A stretch of DNA of 64,000 nt from contig NC_053040.3 of NCBI RefSeq assembly GCF_002575655.3, positions 353,529,267 through 353,593,266 of the forward strand, in the 5' to 3' direction. A program made the position numbers and the translations under genes. Shown here one piece after another: positions 49,570 to 61,121 of this stretch. This DNA is from Aegilops tauschii subsp. strangulata (lineage: Eukaryota > Streptophyta > Magnoliopsida > Poales > Poaceae). Each line of letters begins with the position of its first letter. Positions within the stretch are counted from its first letter, which is position 1. The notes under the pieces were generated by a model. It was given only the letters and a program-made list of their open reading frames with translations. It had not been told where the DNA came from and searched no databases.

Positions 49570-51056
49570 AATCAGGCCTTGTGTTAGTTGTCCAGGTGCA
49601 TGGAGTTATTTGTTGTTGCATTCTCTTGAGCTTGGGTTTTATGTAAACTTTATCAGAGAACCGTTGTAGTCTTTGCACCGTGTGTAGGCTTGTCTGTTTT
49701 TGTGTTGCATGCAACCATGAAGGAAGTGTGTGGTTTTGCGGCTTTGTATGGGCCGAAGGACTATAAAATGCTGTGGCACCAAGGTTAAAATATATAAAGT
49801 AGATTTAATTTTTCAGTGGAGAAATGCATGCTGTATGTGTAACCGTACCTGTGTTGTATGTACGATAGTGCGTGTCGTATGTACCTGTCATACACAGAAC
49901 GTGCCTGTGTTGCAGGTAGAGCAGTGCTTCTCGTATGTAGCTGCCATACACACTGAGGAGCTGCAGTTGAGCCTTGCACTGATGGAGCTGCATTTGAGCT
50001 GCTGCACTATTTCTGCTCCTCATTCTGTGGTTATAAAAAACGGCTTGTAAGTTTATTTGGTGCAGTTGTAGAAACAAAACAAATTTAAGCAGAACAGATC
50101 TTGCTTGTTTAGGTATTTTTATTACTCAGCTGAGAAAATATTATAAGGGCGATAGGTTTGCTTGTAAATTTTTGCAGCCGTTTCTTTATGAAGCTGGATG
50201 GTGTAAGAATACAACCATGCGTCTCTGCTGCGACACAGGAGAGATGAAAAGAGCTGAAAGCATAGATAGCCACCCCAGCGGTCAACCAAACCTGTTTCGC
50301 GGGGCGTTACGTAGTGCCCCTGGTCACCGCACAACCAAGTATCTACTCAACAGGCCACACCCAAATGCGTCTCGAGGATTCTAGCCGTGACACTACAGAC
50401 TCACATCCACGCTTTTGACCTTGTCGTGACATTGTGATGTTCGTTCTCTACTTGAATAATGTGCCTTCCACAGCCACCCTATTGTCCGCGTAGCAAAGGA
50501 GCAACGCCAGCTGATAAAGTGTTTTTTCTACTACTAAAAGTGTGGCCCTCGTTGCTTGACTTCCATGCGTTTGACAGTGGCTCTTTGGTACAGAACCGTG
50601 GTTACAGAGAGTTTTGCCCGTGCTTTTAAGGACAGTGTCTCTCGGATCGGTCATTCATTGCCTCACAAAGTAAACAGTGAGGGTTCACATCTGAATCCAA
50701 TTTTGTTATGTTTCTGCAGTAAACGCACGAACGTAACTCTGCCTAATACTCAAGTATGCCTCCATGGGCTTCTCGTCCGTGCCTTTCCATCTAAACGAGT
50801 CGACGGAATCATTCGGAAAGCAGACACAAGCGAACATGACTCTATATAATACCACATGATGCCTTTGTGGATTTGACGCCCGTGTCTATGACCCTTATCA
50901 CTGAAATACAGAAAGTCACAAACGCACATAACCGTGTCTGCAAAGACTTCAAGCCCGTTTAGCTAATGAAATGTACGGTTTGCGCAATAAACGCATGAAC
51001 GTGACTCTGCCTAATACTAAAGTATGCCTCCATGGGCTTCTCATCATGCCTCTTCC
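49570..51056. repeat. F-box 3' flank and array
   Basis: 49570-49830 is 3' flank. 49840-49960 has short repeats of GTACCTGTGTTGTATGTA-like words. 50030-50260 resembles 33520-33720, next to the FAR1 3' end. 50380-51056 is the GTGCCT-type array (CGCCCGTGTCTATGACCC, AACGTGACTCTGCCTAATAC). No gene supported. Confidence 0.55.
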
Positions 51057-51236
51057 AGATCCACCTCACCGAACACTGGTCGTAGGCGGCGCCACCGCAG
51101 CAATGGAGGTGGAGATGGAATGCGCTGCTCCTAGTACCAAGAGGTCCAGAGTGTCTCCGCCGGCGACGCCGCCTTCTCGTGGTGTGCTTGTCGTCGGAGC
51201 GGAAGGAAGCAGCGACCGTGCTCCCTCTCGATCCGT
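51057..51236 (+). pseudogene. Fragment of the F-box gene leader and first codons
   Basis: Matches 37850-38015: the leader (GGCGGCGCCACC), ATGGAGGTGGAGATGGAA, then codons for KRSRVSPPATPPSRG up to GCTCCCTCTCGATCC. It then switches abruptly to array sequence (GTGAGCATGACTCC). No F-box domain follows. The fragment looks like a partial gene copy fused to the array. Confidence 0.75.
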
Positions 51237-51902
51237 GAGCATGACTCCATGTAATACCACCGACCATGCCTTTGAGCGTTTTATGCCCGTGCTTGTGACC
51301 CTTAACACTGAAACACAGACAACCACGATGTCCACGCCTTTATCGAACAATATACGTAACATCAAGAAAGAAGCGCGATGCAGCTCAATACGGAACCGTG
51401 TCCGTAGGGAGTTCATGTTCGTGCTTTTAAATCGAAGGAAATAAACTTCTAAAAACAGGCTATCTCACATAGGTCATTCTGTGCCTCACAGAGTAAATGC
51501 AACGACCATGCCTTTGAGCATTTTATGCCCGTGCCTGTGACCCGAAACATCGAAACAAAGAAAGGCATGAACGTCCACGCCTTCATGAGTGCACAAGACA
51601 TGACTGTAGCTGGTACAAAGAACCTTGGCTGCAGAGACTTCACGTCCGTGTTATTAAAAACAACGTCTCTCGAATGGGCCATTATGTTAATGTTCACATC
51701 TGTACCCCTAAACTTGGAATGAATGTGACCCAGGAAAGAAAAACACATTTGTTATCAAAGTGACTGACGACACGAGGTAACGCAAGACAAAATAAGAAAC
51801 TTTTAGTGCACTGCTTAATAGCTTTAGATACGACGATCAGGGTCACTGCTGTCTACTTAGTCCGAAGAGACTTCTTTTTTGGTTGCTCGGTGCGAAGTTC
51901 CT
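51237..51902. repeat. Array copy matching 35040-35640
   Basis: Direct repeat of the segment upstream of the other coiled-coil copy. It shares ordered words such as ACCATGCCTTTGAGC, GTACAAAGAACCTTGGCTGC and AACGCAAGACAAAATAAGAA. No gene of its own. Confidence 0.7.
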
Positions 51903-52284
51903 CTAACTGTTTTTCATAACGTATGATTCTAGCTTCAGCTTGTCGCGCTGAAGGACGAGCTGCACTTTCGCATCCATAAGACGTGCAATGGTGGCTTTGT
52001 TCTCCTCGTCCAACTTCGTGGCTATCTCCACGAGATCCTCGAGCATGTTCTTCACCTGGACAAAGGAGAAGGTGTCAGATTGATGACAGGACGTACCCTC
52101 ATCAACTTTGGAGGAAGCTCGCCACAATAATCCACGTTTCACAACTAAATCAAGTAGCGGAAAGAAAGAAAAAATGGATGAAGCTGAAGCAGAGAGAACT
52201 TACAGATGAGATAGCCTCGCCAGCCGAGATCTCCTCGCTCGTCTGGACACGGCGCTCCGGAGTAGTGTCATCCTGCACAGCCAT
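51903..52284 (-). CDS. Small two-exon coiled-coil protein, unknown function
   Basis: Exon 1 is 52284-52204 (27 codons, GTAAGT donor) and exon 2 is 52055-51903 (50 codons plus TAG), phase 0, 77 residues. The acidic N-terminus starts MAVQDDTTPERRVQT. Exon 2 is a heptad-like charged helix (VKNMLEDLVEIATKLDEENK, then ARLMDAKVQLVLQRDKLKLE) that should form a coiled coil. The 147-base intron has canonical ends. I do not recognise the family. A degenerate copy is at 35680-36058, and each copy has an extra exon-1-like duplicate upstream. It could be an accessory gene of the array-bearing element; expression is unknown. Confidence 0.5.
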
Positions 52285-52464
52285 GGCGGAGAGTGTCAGG
52301 ATAGAGAACAACAAGAGGAGTGGATGGCCTGGAGGTGGACAAAAAGGAGGAAAGGGATGTGGCTAGGGTTTCGAGATTCCGTCTGGCTTATTCACGTTTC
52401 ACAACTAAATCAAGTAGCCGACGGAAAGAAAAAACGAATGAAGCGGAAGTAGAGTGAACTTATA

Positions 52465-52544
52465 GATGACGAATGCTCGCCATCCTTGATCTCATCCAGT
52501 GTCTGGACAAGGGGTTCCGCAGTAGTCTCCTCCTGACCAGCCAT
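52465..52544 (-). pseudogene. Extra exon-1-like duplicate of the coiled-coil gene
   Basis: Starts MAGQEETTAEPLVQTLDEIK and is related to exon 1 at 52284 and to the duplicate at 36315. No second exon is associated. Confidence 0.5.
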
Positions 52545-54873
52545 GGCGGAGAGGGTCAGGATAGAGAGCAGCAAGATGAATGGATGGCCTGGGGCCGGGC
52601 AAAGGGGGGAAGAGTGTGTGGCTAGGGTTTTGAGACTCCGTCCGGCTTAAATAGCTGGAGCTGGCCTCGGGCGACGAGCCAGAGCAGCGTCACGGGAGGA
52701 GACGCCCGTCGGACCCTTGGGTTTCCGGAGCGGGGCCACGTGGCGTTCACACCCGAATAGGAGGAGACGCCCGTCGAAACGTTGGGTTTCCGCAATCAAT
52801 GCACGAACGTGGCTCCGCGTAAAACACAAGCATGTCCCCCTCGGCATCCCGACCGTGCCTCTCCAGGTGACACAAACAGACACGAAGGTGACTCTGGATA
52901 ATTACAGGTCATGCATTTGTGGGCTTGACAACCGTGCCTGTGACCTGAAACACTAACACACAGAAAGTCGTCTTCATGCGTAAAGGACTGTGACGCTACT
53001 AGACATATAAAGTCGCCTTCGTGCATTTGAGTTAAAATCTTACAACGAAAACAATTGTAACAAGGACAGTCGCCCGATTCTATTAGGTTTCCGTAACGCA
53101 CAAACGTGACTCCGGGTAAGAACAAACCATGCCTCCGTGGGCATGACGCCCGTGCCTCTCCGACTGACCGAATCCATCGACTCATTCGGAATACAATTAG
53201 AAAACCTCTATGCGTGACTCTATATAATTAGAAAACCTTTGAGGGCTGTATGCCCGTGCTTGTGACCCTTCACACTGAAACACAGATAGCCACGAACGTC
53301 GACGCCTTTATCAAGAAAGAAGTGTGACGCAACTCAGTACGGAACTGTGTTTGTATGGACTTTACGTCTGTGCTTTTAAATACAAGGAAATAAGCTTTTA
53401 AAATCAATGTCTCTCATATAGGCAATTCCGTGCCTCACAGAGGAAACGCCCGTGGCTGTGCGTAAGACAAAGGTTCCGTTCCGTGGGCTAGATGCTCGTG
53501 CATCTCCGTCTGATCGAGTCTCACAGGCGAGGATGACTCTATGTAATACCATCGACCATGCACAATAAACGCATGATTGTGACCCTGCCTAATACTAAAG
53601 TATGCCTCCATGGGCTTCGCGTCCGCGCCTCTCCGTCTGAATGAGTCGACTGAATCATTCGGAACACAAACACAAGCGAACATGACTCTATTTAATACCA
53701 CACGATGCCTTTGTGGATTTGACGCCCGTGGCTGTGACCCTAATGACTGAAACACTGAAACACAGAGAGTGCAAGCCCGTGCTTTTAAAAAACGCGCAAC
53801 AACGGTGATATCTGCAATTATGTCCCTGCACTGTGCCTAACCATACCTAATGCGCATAACCGTGCTTGCGATGCGTGTCCAACCGTACTTCATGTGCCTT
53901 CACGTGGTGCTTCCGTGATGCAAATATTTCAAACTGCAACGGGTCATGGTTGTGTTTGCATTTCTGTTTCACAAATGGATATAGTGCCTGGCAGTAGGTT
54001 CACGGCGTTTCCTGTGAAAGAATCACGTCTTTACGTGCTACTGATGCACGTGGAATCACGGGCGTGCCTGTGTGGCATGTAGAACAGTGCGTTACAATGC
54101 CGAAGGCAGGACCGTGTGTCTCGTTCTTGAAAAGCCGTGCTTCTGCCATCACTTCACGGCCGTTGTGTGGTACGTGGCAAACCGTGCGTTTGCCATGGTC
54201 ATGCCTGTGTGACAGGTAGAACAGTGCGTAGGAAGGCATGATTGTCTGTGTGTTTGCTGACAAACCGTGGTTCACTGAATCATTCAGAACACAAACACAA
54301 GCACAAGCGAACATGACTCTATATAATACCACACGATGCCTTTGCGGATTTGACGCCCGTGCCTGTGACCCTTATCACTGAAACACAGAAAGTCACAAAC
54401 ATACATAGCCGTGTCTGGAGAGATTTGTCCGTTTAGCTAATGAAATGTGCGGCTTGCGCAATAAACGCATGAACGTGACTTTGCCTAATACTAAAGTATG
54501 CCTACATGGGCTTCTCGTCCGTGCCTCTCCGTCTAAATGAGTCGACGGAATCATTCGGGAAACAGACACAAGCGAACATGACTCTATATAATACCACACA
54601 ATTCCTTTGCGGATTTGATGCCCGTGCCTGTAACCCTTATCACTGAAACACAGAAAGTCACAAACGTACATAGCCGTGGCTGTAGAGACTTCAAGCCCGT
54701 TTAGCTAATGAAATGTGCGGCATGAGCACAGGACCATTTAACCATAGACCGAAATACCGCGTTCGCTGTTGGCAAGGTTACAGATTGAGCAAAAAGGTAC
54801 GGGCATTGTTTCACCACACCTACGTAAATTCCAAACCGGAAAGTGGCGGCAACATCTCACTCCAGCGTTGTTT
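52545..54873. repeat. Array between the two convergent F-box genes
   Basis: 52545-52790 is upstream sequence of the coiled-coil copies (homologous to 36316-36550). 52800-54720 is GTGCCT-type array containing near-repeats of one ~230-base block (CGAACATGACTCTATATAATACCACAC-type, e.g. about 54310 and 54570). 54720-54873 is the 3' flank of the second F-box gene. No gene supported. Confidence 0.55.
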
Positions 54874-56065
54874 TCAACACTTACAAGTGAATGGATCCTT
54901 TAAATCGAGGTGCTCAACGCATGCGTGCCTTAGATCCAAGTTCCCGTGGTTGCAACTTGGCGACAACCTAAGGCAAGCATGTTTAGAAGCTTTTTTGTTC
55001 CACTGAAGAACGTCTTGTTGCTGTTTGTAGAATTCTTCCATGAAGTCTTCCTGAAGAAGAAACTTGATCCTGATAGTCTGCAACTGTGCTGCGTTGAGAA
55101 TAAAGAATGTCGCAAATCGAATGTTTTTCTCGCATTGAACATACCTTTCCAGCGTCAGTGACTTCAAACGAACGTCATGATGGTGCTTGCAAGAACAGTC
55201 GTTCGCAAGACTTTCTTCATTAGAGGCTATTTCCTGAATAAACATGAAGATTTGAAATGGTTAAGCTCCATAAAGAGTGATTCTGCTGGGAGAGCAAGTG
55301 ATGGAATAATTCTATAACCTCTATTGTGATAAATGCTTTTTTTAGTTTTGTCCTAATACTGGTCCATGACTATATATAGCTTTGTCCATTACATACAAAT
55401 GTAAATGACGTTTTTTTGTTGAATGGAGTTCTACACCATGCATGGTATGTGTTTACAATTTGTGTGAGAAGCATTACCTCGATATACAAGTTCTCCAAGC
55501 TTCGGAAGTGTTCCACCACGAAAAAGACTGCGTGCAGGTCATAATCCATGCTGATAGACAACGTCTTGATAGAATGAACCACTGTGGATGTGCTGACTGT
55601 CGGCAAACACTTCATGTAGAATAAAACATAATATTAGTAGAGTAAAGGTTGAATTGCATGGAACTTGTTTGTACCAATGAATGGAGGTGAAAGTATTGTT
55701 GAAAGTCAGTACCTGAATAATTATACAGTCATTTGTGATGCCGGATTCACAGAAAATATTAGATAGTTTGCCCATGACCTGCAGTTTAGGTGCAGAGGTG
55801 ATAACTATCCGCAACTTCTTGCAATCACCATCACAAAGTAACCGTTGAAGTGACGAGGCATCTTCTATAACAATTTTCCCACAGTAACCAGAAATGCTGA
55901 TGCTTATAAGGTTAGGTGAGTTTATTCTGATGCAATGGTGCCTGACTGTCCAAACAAGCAGCAGAGACTCAAGTGTAGGAGAAGTAGAGATGATGATGCT
56001 TTGTAATGAGACGTCTGATACATCAACATCTACTAGCGAGAGTCTCCTGAGCAGTGGTAGTTTAA
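54874..56065 (-). pseudogene. Second F-box/FBD gene, C-terminal half, cut by CACTA
   Basis: Exons 56065-55713, 55609-55478 (44 codons, the same length as the matching exon of the first F-box gene) and 55233-54874. LRR-like part: VKLPLLRRLSLVDVDVSDVS, SPTLESLLLV; C-terminal FBD: LKSLTLERYV, AAQLQTIRIKF, ending HLDLKDPFTCKC. The first exon begins directly at the CACTA end (56066). The rest of the 5' half, including the F-box, must lie beyond the CACTA element, outside the window. It is a convergent paralog of the gene at 37897-49569. Confidence 0.85.
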
Positions 56066-56529
56066 CACTACAAAAAAAGACACATGCGTGACATTTTGGG
56101 CCGAACGAATTTTTTTCTGTCATACTTATGACACTTCTGTGATGATAATTGTGACAAAACCCGGTATAGTCATAGATGTGGTGGGGTCCTACTTCTATGA
56201 CAAAAAATCATGAGATAAAGTGGGCTTTTCGTCCTGGGCGGGCCAGAGACGCAGTTGCATGACATTCTTTGGGCCGTCCATGATGGAAAATACCATGGTA
56301 GAAGCGAGGGCGATGAAAATATCGGGGTGTTCCCGGTTAGGGTGGGTGGTCGGGGCCGAGCGATGCGCGTTTCTCTCGTACACGCACGCACGTGGGTGTG
56401 AGGAGTTGGGCTCTAACTGAACCCGAGCGATTGCAATTCAGGCTACGCGTTACTGAACCCGAGCGATCGATCGATGGCTGTTAACTGAACCCGATCGAGC
56501 GATTCCTTCGCTGCTGCTGCTAACTGAAG

Positions 56530-57420
56530 CCGATCGATGCTACCTCTGGATGAACAGTGAGCGTTGCTGGGGGGGGGGGGGGTTGGATGAACAGTTCCCG
56601 GTGAGGGTGGATGAACAGGACCCCGTGGTGTTGCCTCTGGATGAAGAGGACCCCGATCGATCGAGCCGGTTGGGGCTAGATGAACAGGACCCTGTGGAGG
56701 ACAGGATGAACAGGACCACCCCGTGGAGGGCAGGATGAACAGTAGACGGTGGAGGGCTGGATGAATAGTAGCCCGTGGAGGGGTGGTTGAACAAGAGCCC
56801 ATGGAGAGGGCTGGTTGAACAGTAGCCAGTGGAGTAGCGTGCGGTGGAGGCTGGATGAACAGGAGCCCGTGGATGAACAGTCGCAGGTGGAGGCTGGAGG
56901 AGGTCGATGGTGGATGAACAGTAGCCCGTGGAGGCTGGAGGGGGTCGACGGTGGAGATGAACAGTATCCCGTGGAGTCCCGTTTTGCGGTACGCCACACC
57001 CCTCCCGTTGAACAGGACCCCCGTTTCCACCATAGCGCTCCAACACAAGTCCGTTTCCTCCGTTTTGCGGTACGCCACCACCCCTCCCGATCAACAGGAC
57101 CCCCGTTTCGACCGTAGGAGGTCCGTTTCCTCCGTTTTGCGGTACGCCAGACCCCTCCCGATGAATAGGATTCCGTTTCGACCGTGGCCGGTCGAACACA
57201 AGGCCTTTTCCTCCGTTCTATGGTACGCCAGGCCTCGTTTCCATCGGCTGTTCCGTCCAAGCCCTCCCGATGAACACGACGACGCATTCCGTTTCGACCC
57301 AGCCGGTTGGCTCCCCATGAACACAACGACGACACAATTTCTCCGTTCTGACCCAGCCATGTACACGAGCCCTGGCCGTACATATGCGTGAGTAGGCGTT
57401 CGAGACCCTGCCCGTATGTA
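56530..57420. repeat. GGATGAACAG and CGTTTTGCGGTACGCC repeats in CACTA
   Basis: Short direct repeats GGATGAACAG/TGGATGAACAGTAGCCCGTG (about 56550-56960), then several copies of TCCGTTTTGCGGTACGCCA with CCCGTTTCGACC (about 56980-57240). The long overlapping frames on both strands here are products of this low-complexity composition, not genes. Confidence 0.75.
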
Positions 57421-57599
57421 CGTACATGGCCGTATTTTCTTTCTTGCACACTGGCCGCTGTACGTACGTGTACATGCTACGTGCGCGCCTCTACTACGAC
57501 ACGTGCGCGCCTCTACATCGACCAGTATGTACGTACACGTTCATGACCAGAATGACAATGCTACATACGCTTTGCCAGGTGGGTCCCGACTGTCAGGCA

Positions 57600-60500
57600 C
57601 TTCCTTGTGTGCGAAGATGTAGCTGGTGGGTCCCAGCAGTCGGGGGGCGAATCATTTTTTTTTCCCGGACGCACTTCCTTGCATGCGAAGATGTAGCTGG
57701 TGGGTCCCAACAGTCAGGGGGAAATATTTTTTCGTGAAATACCGTGGCCCGTCCGGTGGGTCCCCGCTGTCAGGTAGAGGAATAATTATTTTGCACGTAA
57801 TAAGGAGGCACTTCCTTGCTGCGGCCGTGGACCCAGCTATCGGCCTCTCCATGTATAGTCCACGTCCGATGGAAGCTGTTCCTTGACCACGTTGACCATG
57901 CCGCGTCGAGAGCACCAGGGCGGTGGACGATGGCGAGGCCTAGGAAGGAGATGACGCGGAGCCGGGGAAGACGCGGCAGTGGAAGCCCGCGCGGAGAGGA
58001 GTACGAGGGTTCACTGGTTCGGCTGCGGTGTGAGGCTGCCATCGCCGCAGGGCCTGGCCAGCGGTGGGAATAGTAGGGGCGGTGAGGCCTCCGCGGAAGC
58101 ACAGTCGACCACGGGAGGCAGGAGCATGCGGCACGACCGGCGCTGCTTTGGGCGGCTGGAGCAAGAAGACCAGAGGTTGAAGAAGCACTACGGTCGTTGG
58201 ATGGACATCGTATGGTCACTGGAGCTAGAATCGTTCATATTGACTAAGTTGACAAAGCACTCCATCCTCATCAACTTAGTAGGCCCACAAGTCAGCCTCC
58301 CACCAAGGTGGGTCCCAACTAGCAGGGGGAGTATTCATTTTTTGTGCGTAATAAGGAGGCACCTCCGGTGGGTCCGAGCTGACAGCGGGGGGAATGTTTT
58401 TTTCGTGAAATACGTTGGCCCGTCCGGTGGGTCCCAGCAGTCAGGGGGAAACGTTTTTTCGCCAAATACGGTGGCCCTTCCGGTGGGTCCCCGCTGTCAG
58501 GTGGAGGAATAATTATTTTCCGCGTAATAAGGAGGCACTTCCTTGCGGCTGCCGTGGACCCAGCTGTCAGCCTCTCCACGTACAGTACTCTTCTGATGGA
58601 AGTCGTTCCTTGACCATGTTGACCACGCCACGCCGAGAGCACCAGGGCGGTGGACGAAGGCGAGGCCTAGGAAGGGGACGATGTGGAGCCGGGGAAGACG
58701 CGGCAGTGGATGCCCACGCGGAGAGGAGTACGAGGGTTCACTGGTTCACTGCGGTGTGAGGCTGCCGTCGCCGCAGAATAACAGGGGGTGTTGGTGAGTA
58801 CAGGGATGGCCTGGCCATCGGTGGGAGTAGAAGGGGGCGGTGAGGCCTCCGGTGCATCGCATCCGGCCACGAGAGGCAGGAGCACGAGGCACGACCGGCG
58901 CTGGTTTGGGCGGCTGGAGCAAGAAGACCAGAGGTTGAAGAAGCACTACGGCCGTTGGATGGACATCGTACGGTCACTGGAGCTAGAATCGTGCATATTG
59001 ACGAAGTTGACAAAGCCCTCCGTCCCCGTCAACTTAGTAGGCCCACAAGTCAGCCTCCACTATACTGGGTCCCAGCTAGCAGGGGGAGTATTCATTTTTT
59101 TGTCGTAATAAGGAGGCACTTCCTTGTGTGCGAAGATATAGCTGGTGGGTCCAAGCTGTCAGCGGCGGTAACGTTTTTTCGCGAAATACAGAGGCCCTTT
59201 CGGTGGGTCCTAGATGTTAGGTGGAGGAATCATTATTTTGCGCGTAATAAGGAGGCATTTCCTTGCGTGCGGCCGTGGACCCAGCTGTCAGCCTCTCCAC
59301 ATACAGTCCACTTTAGATGCATGTCAGTCGTTGACCACGTTGACCCGGCCGCGCCGAGAGCACCAGGGCGGTGGACGACGGCGAGGCCTGGGAAGGGAAC
59401 GACACGGAGGCAGGGAAGACTCGGCAGTTGTTTCCCACGCGGAGGGGAGTATGACTGTACGAGGGTTTACTGGTTCGTCTGCCATCGCTGGGGAATAACA
59501 GCAGGTGTGGGTGAGTAGAGGGATGGCTAGGCCAGCGCTGAGAGTATGGTGGGGCGGTGAGGCCTACGCGGCAGTACAGCCGGCCACGGGGAGGAGAGAG
59601 CAGGCAGTCCTGCCAGCGCTTGTTTGAGCGGCTGGAGCAGGAAGAGCAAAGATTGAAGAAGCACGACGGCCGTTGGATGGACATCCAATAGTCATTGCTT
59701 GTGCGTCAACCTTTTTTTAGGAAAGCCTCAAATATGTGGAAAACATCATGCAACCCATCTGCCATTATTTCTAATAATTTACAGCCCATTTGCTAATTCT
59801 TAAGGTTTTTTTGGAGCCCATATTATTTTTGTTAGCATTACAACCCATATTGTGGCCACGGTTAAAAAATTATACGAAATTTTGCATATTTCGGTGCAGT
59901 CCGAACTGTTTTTAATCCCGAAATTTCGAGTCACATTCAAACTGATTTTAAAAATAAATGTATATCAATATAAAATCCAAAAAATTGTCCACGCATAAAA
60001 ATCAATGCAATTTAAAATCTCGAAATGAAAAAAAGAAATTTGAAACCAATTGCCGGTTTGATGTGTTTTAAAAATGTACAGCCCATTTCTCATTACTGAT
60101 AGGCCATTTTCTCGGCCATCCAAGTGAAGCTCTCCTCGTCTTGAAAGATTTGCAGCCCAACAGGCCTGACAAAGCGACTTACTTGGCAAATCACAAAAAA
60201 CTGGGTTGTGCCCGTGGACCCAGCTGTCAGCCTCTCCACTCACAATACTCTTCCGATAGAAGTTGGTCGTTGACCACATTGACCACGCCGCGCCGAGAGC
60301 ACCAAGGCGGTGGACGACGGCGAGGCCTAGGAAGGGGACGCCGCGGAGCCGGGGAAGATGTGGCAGTGGATGCCCACTCGGAGAGGAGTACGAGGGTTCA
60401 CTGGTTCGGCTGCGGTGTGAGGCTACCGTCGCCGCAGAATAACAGGGGGTGTGGGTGAGTAGAGGGATGGCCTGGCCAGCGGTGGGAGTAGTAGGGGGCG

Positions 60501-60900
60501 GTGAGGCCTCCGTGGCATCACAGCCGGCCATGGGAGGTAGGAGCACACGGCACGACCGGCGCTGGTTTGGGCGGCTGGAGCAAGAAGACCAGAGGTTGAA
60601 GAAGCACTACTGCCGTTGGATGAACATCGTACGGTAACTGGAGCTAGAATCGTTCATATTGACTAAGTTGACAAAGCCCTTCGTCCTCGTCAACTTGGTA
60701 GGCCCATAAGTCAGCCTCCCATGATGCTGGGTTCCAGCTGGCAGTGGGAGTATTCATTTTTTTGTGCGTAATAAGGAGGCACCTCCTTGCGTGCGAAGAT
60801 AGCTGGTGGGTCCGACCTGTCAGCGGGGGGCACATTTTTTCGCGAAATACAGAGGCCCTTCCGGTGGGTCCCAGATGTCAGGTGGAGGAATCAAAGACTT
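57600..60900. repeat. About 725-bp direct repeats in CACTA, interrupted
   Basis: Copies begin near 57783, 58508 and 59232, spaced about 725 bases, with a fourth partial copy from about 60200. Each carries CGTAATAAGGAGGCAC, GGACCCAGCTGTCAGCCTCTCC-like, GCCGCGCCGAGAGCACC and a GAAGAAGCACTACGG segment. An AT-rich block at about 59700-60165 (words such as CAGCCCATTT) interrupts the series. No gene supported. Confidence 0.8.
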
Positions 60901-61007
60901 GAGAACGCGTACAGAACAAGCTAGTGTACTAGTAAAGAGACGTTGCTGAGTTTTAGAAAAAAGAGAGACGTGCTCCTGTAGCTGGTTCGAATCCAAACCT
61001 AGACTAT

Positions 61008-61121
61008 GACTATATATGGTGCTATGCTACTCTACAAGTAATGAAACTGACATATCCAACGCTCTCTTCTCCTCTTCTCTACTTACTCTGCCTAGCATCA
61101 GAAGCTCTGGCCGCAGCAACC
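61008..61121 (+). promoter_or_regulatory. Probable core promoter and 5' leader of the GRF gene
   Basis: CTATATATGG at about 61010-61018 is a good TATA candidate about 105 bases upstream of the start codon. The leader between is C/T-rich (CTCTCTTCTCCTCTTCTC). Confidence 0.5.

Noticed and set aside
56443..57475. Frames of 150-257 codons, Ser/Pro/Gly- and Arg-rich
   Set aside because: Low-complexity translations of GGATGAACAG-type and CGTTTTGCGG-type repeats, open on both strands.
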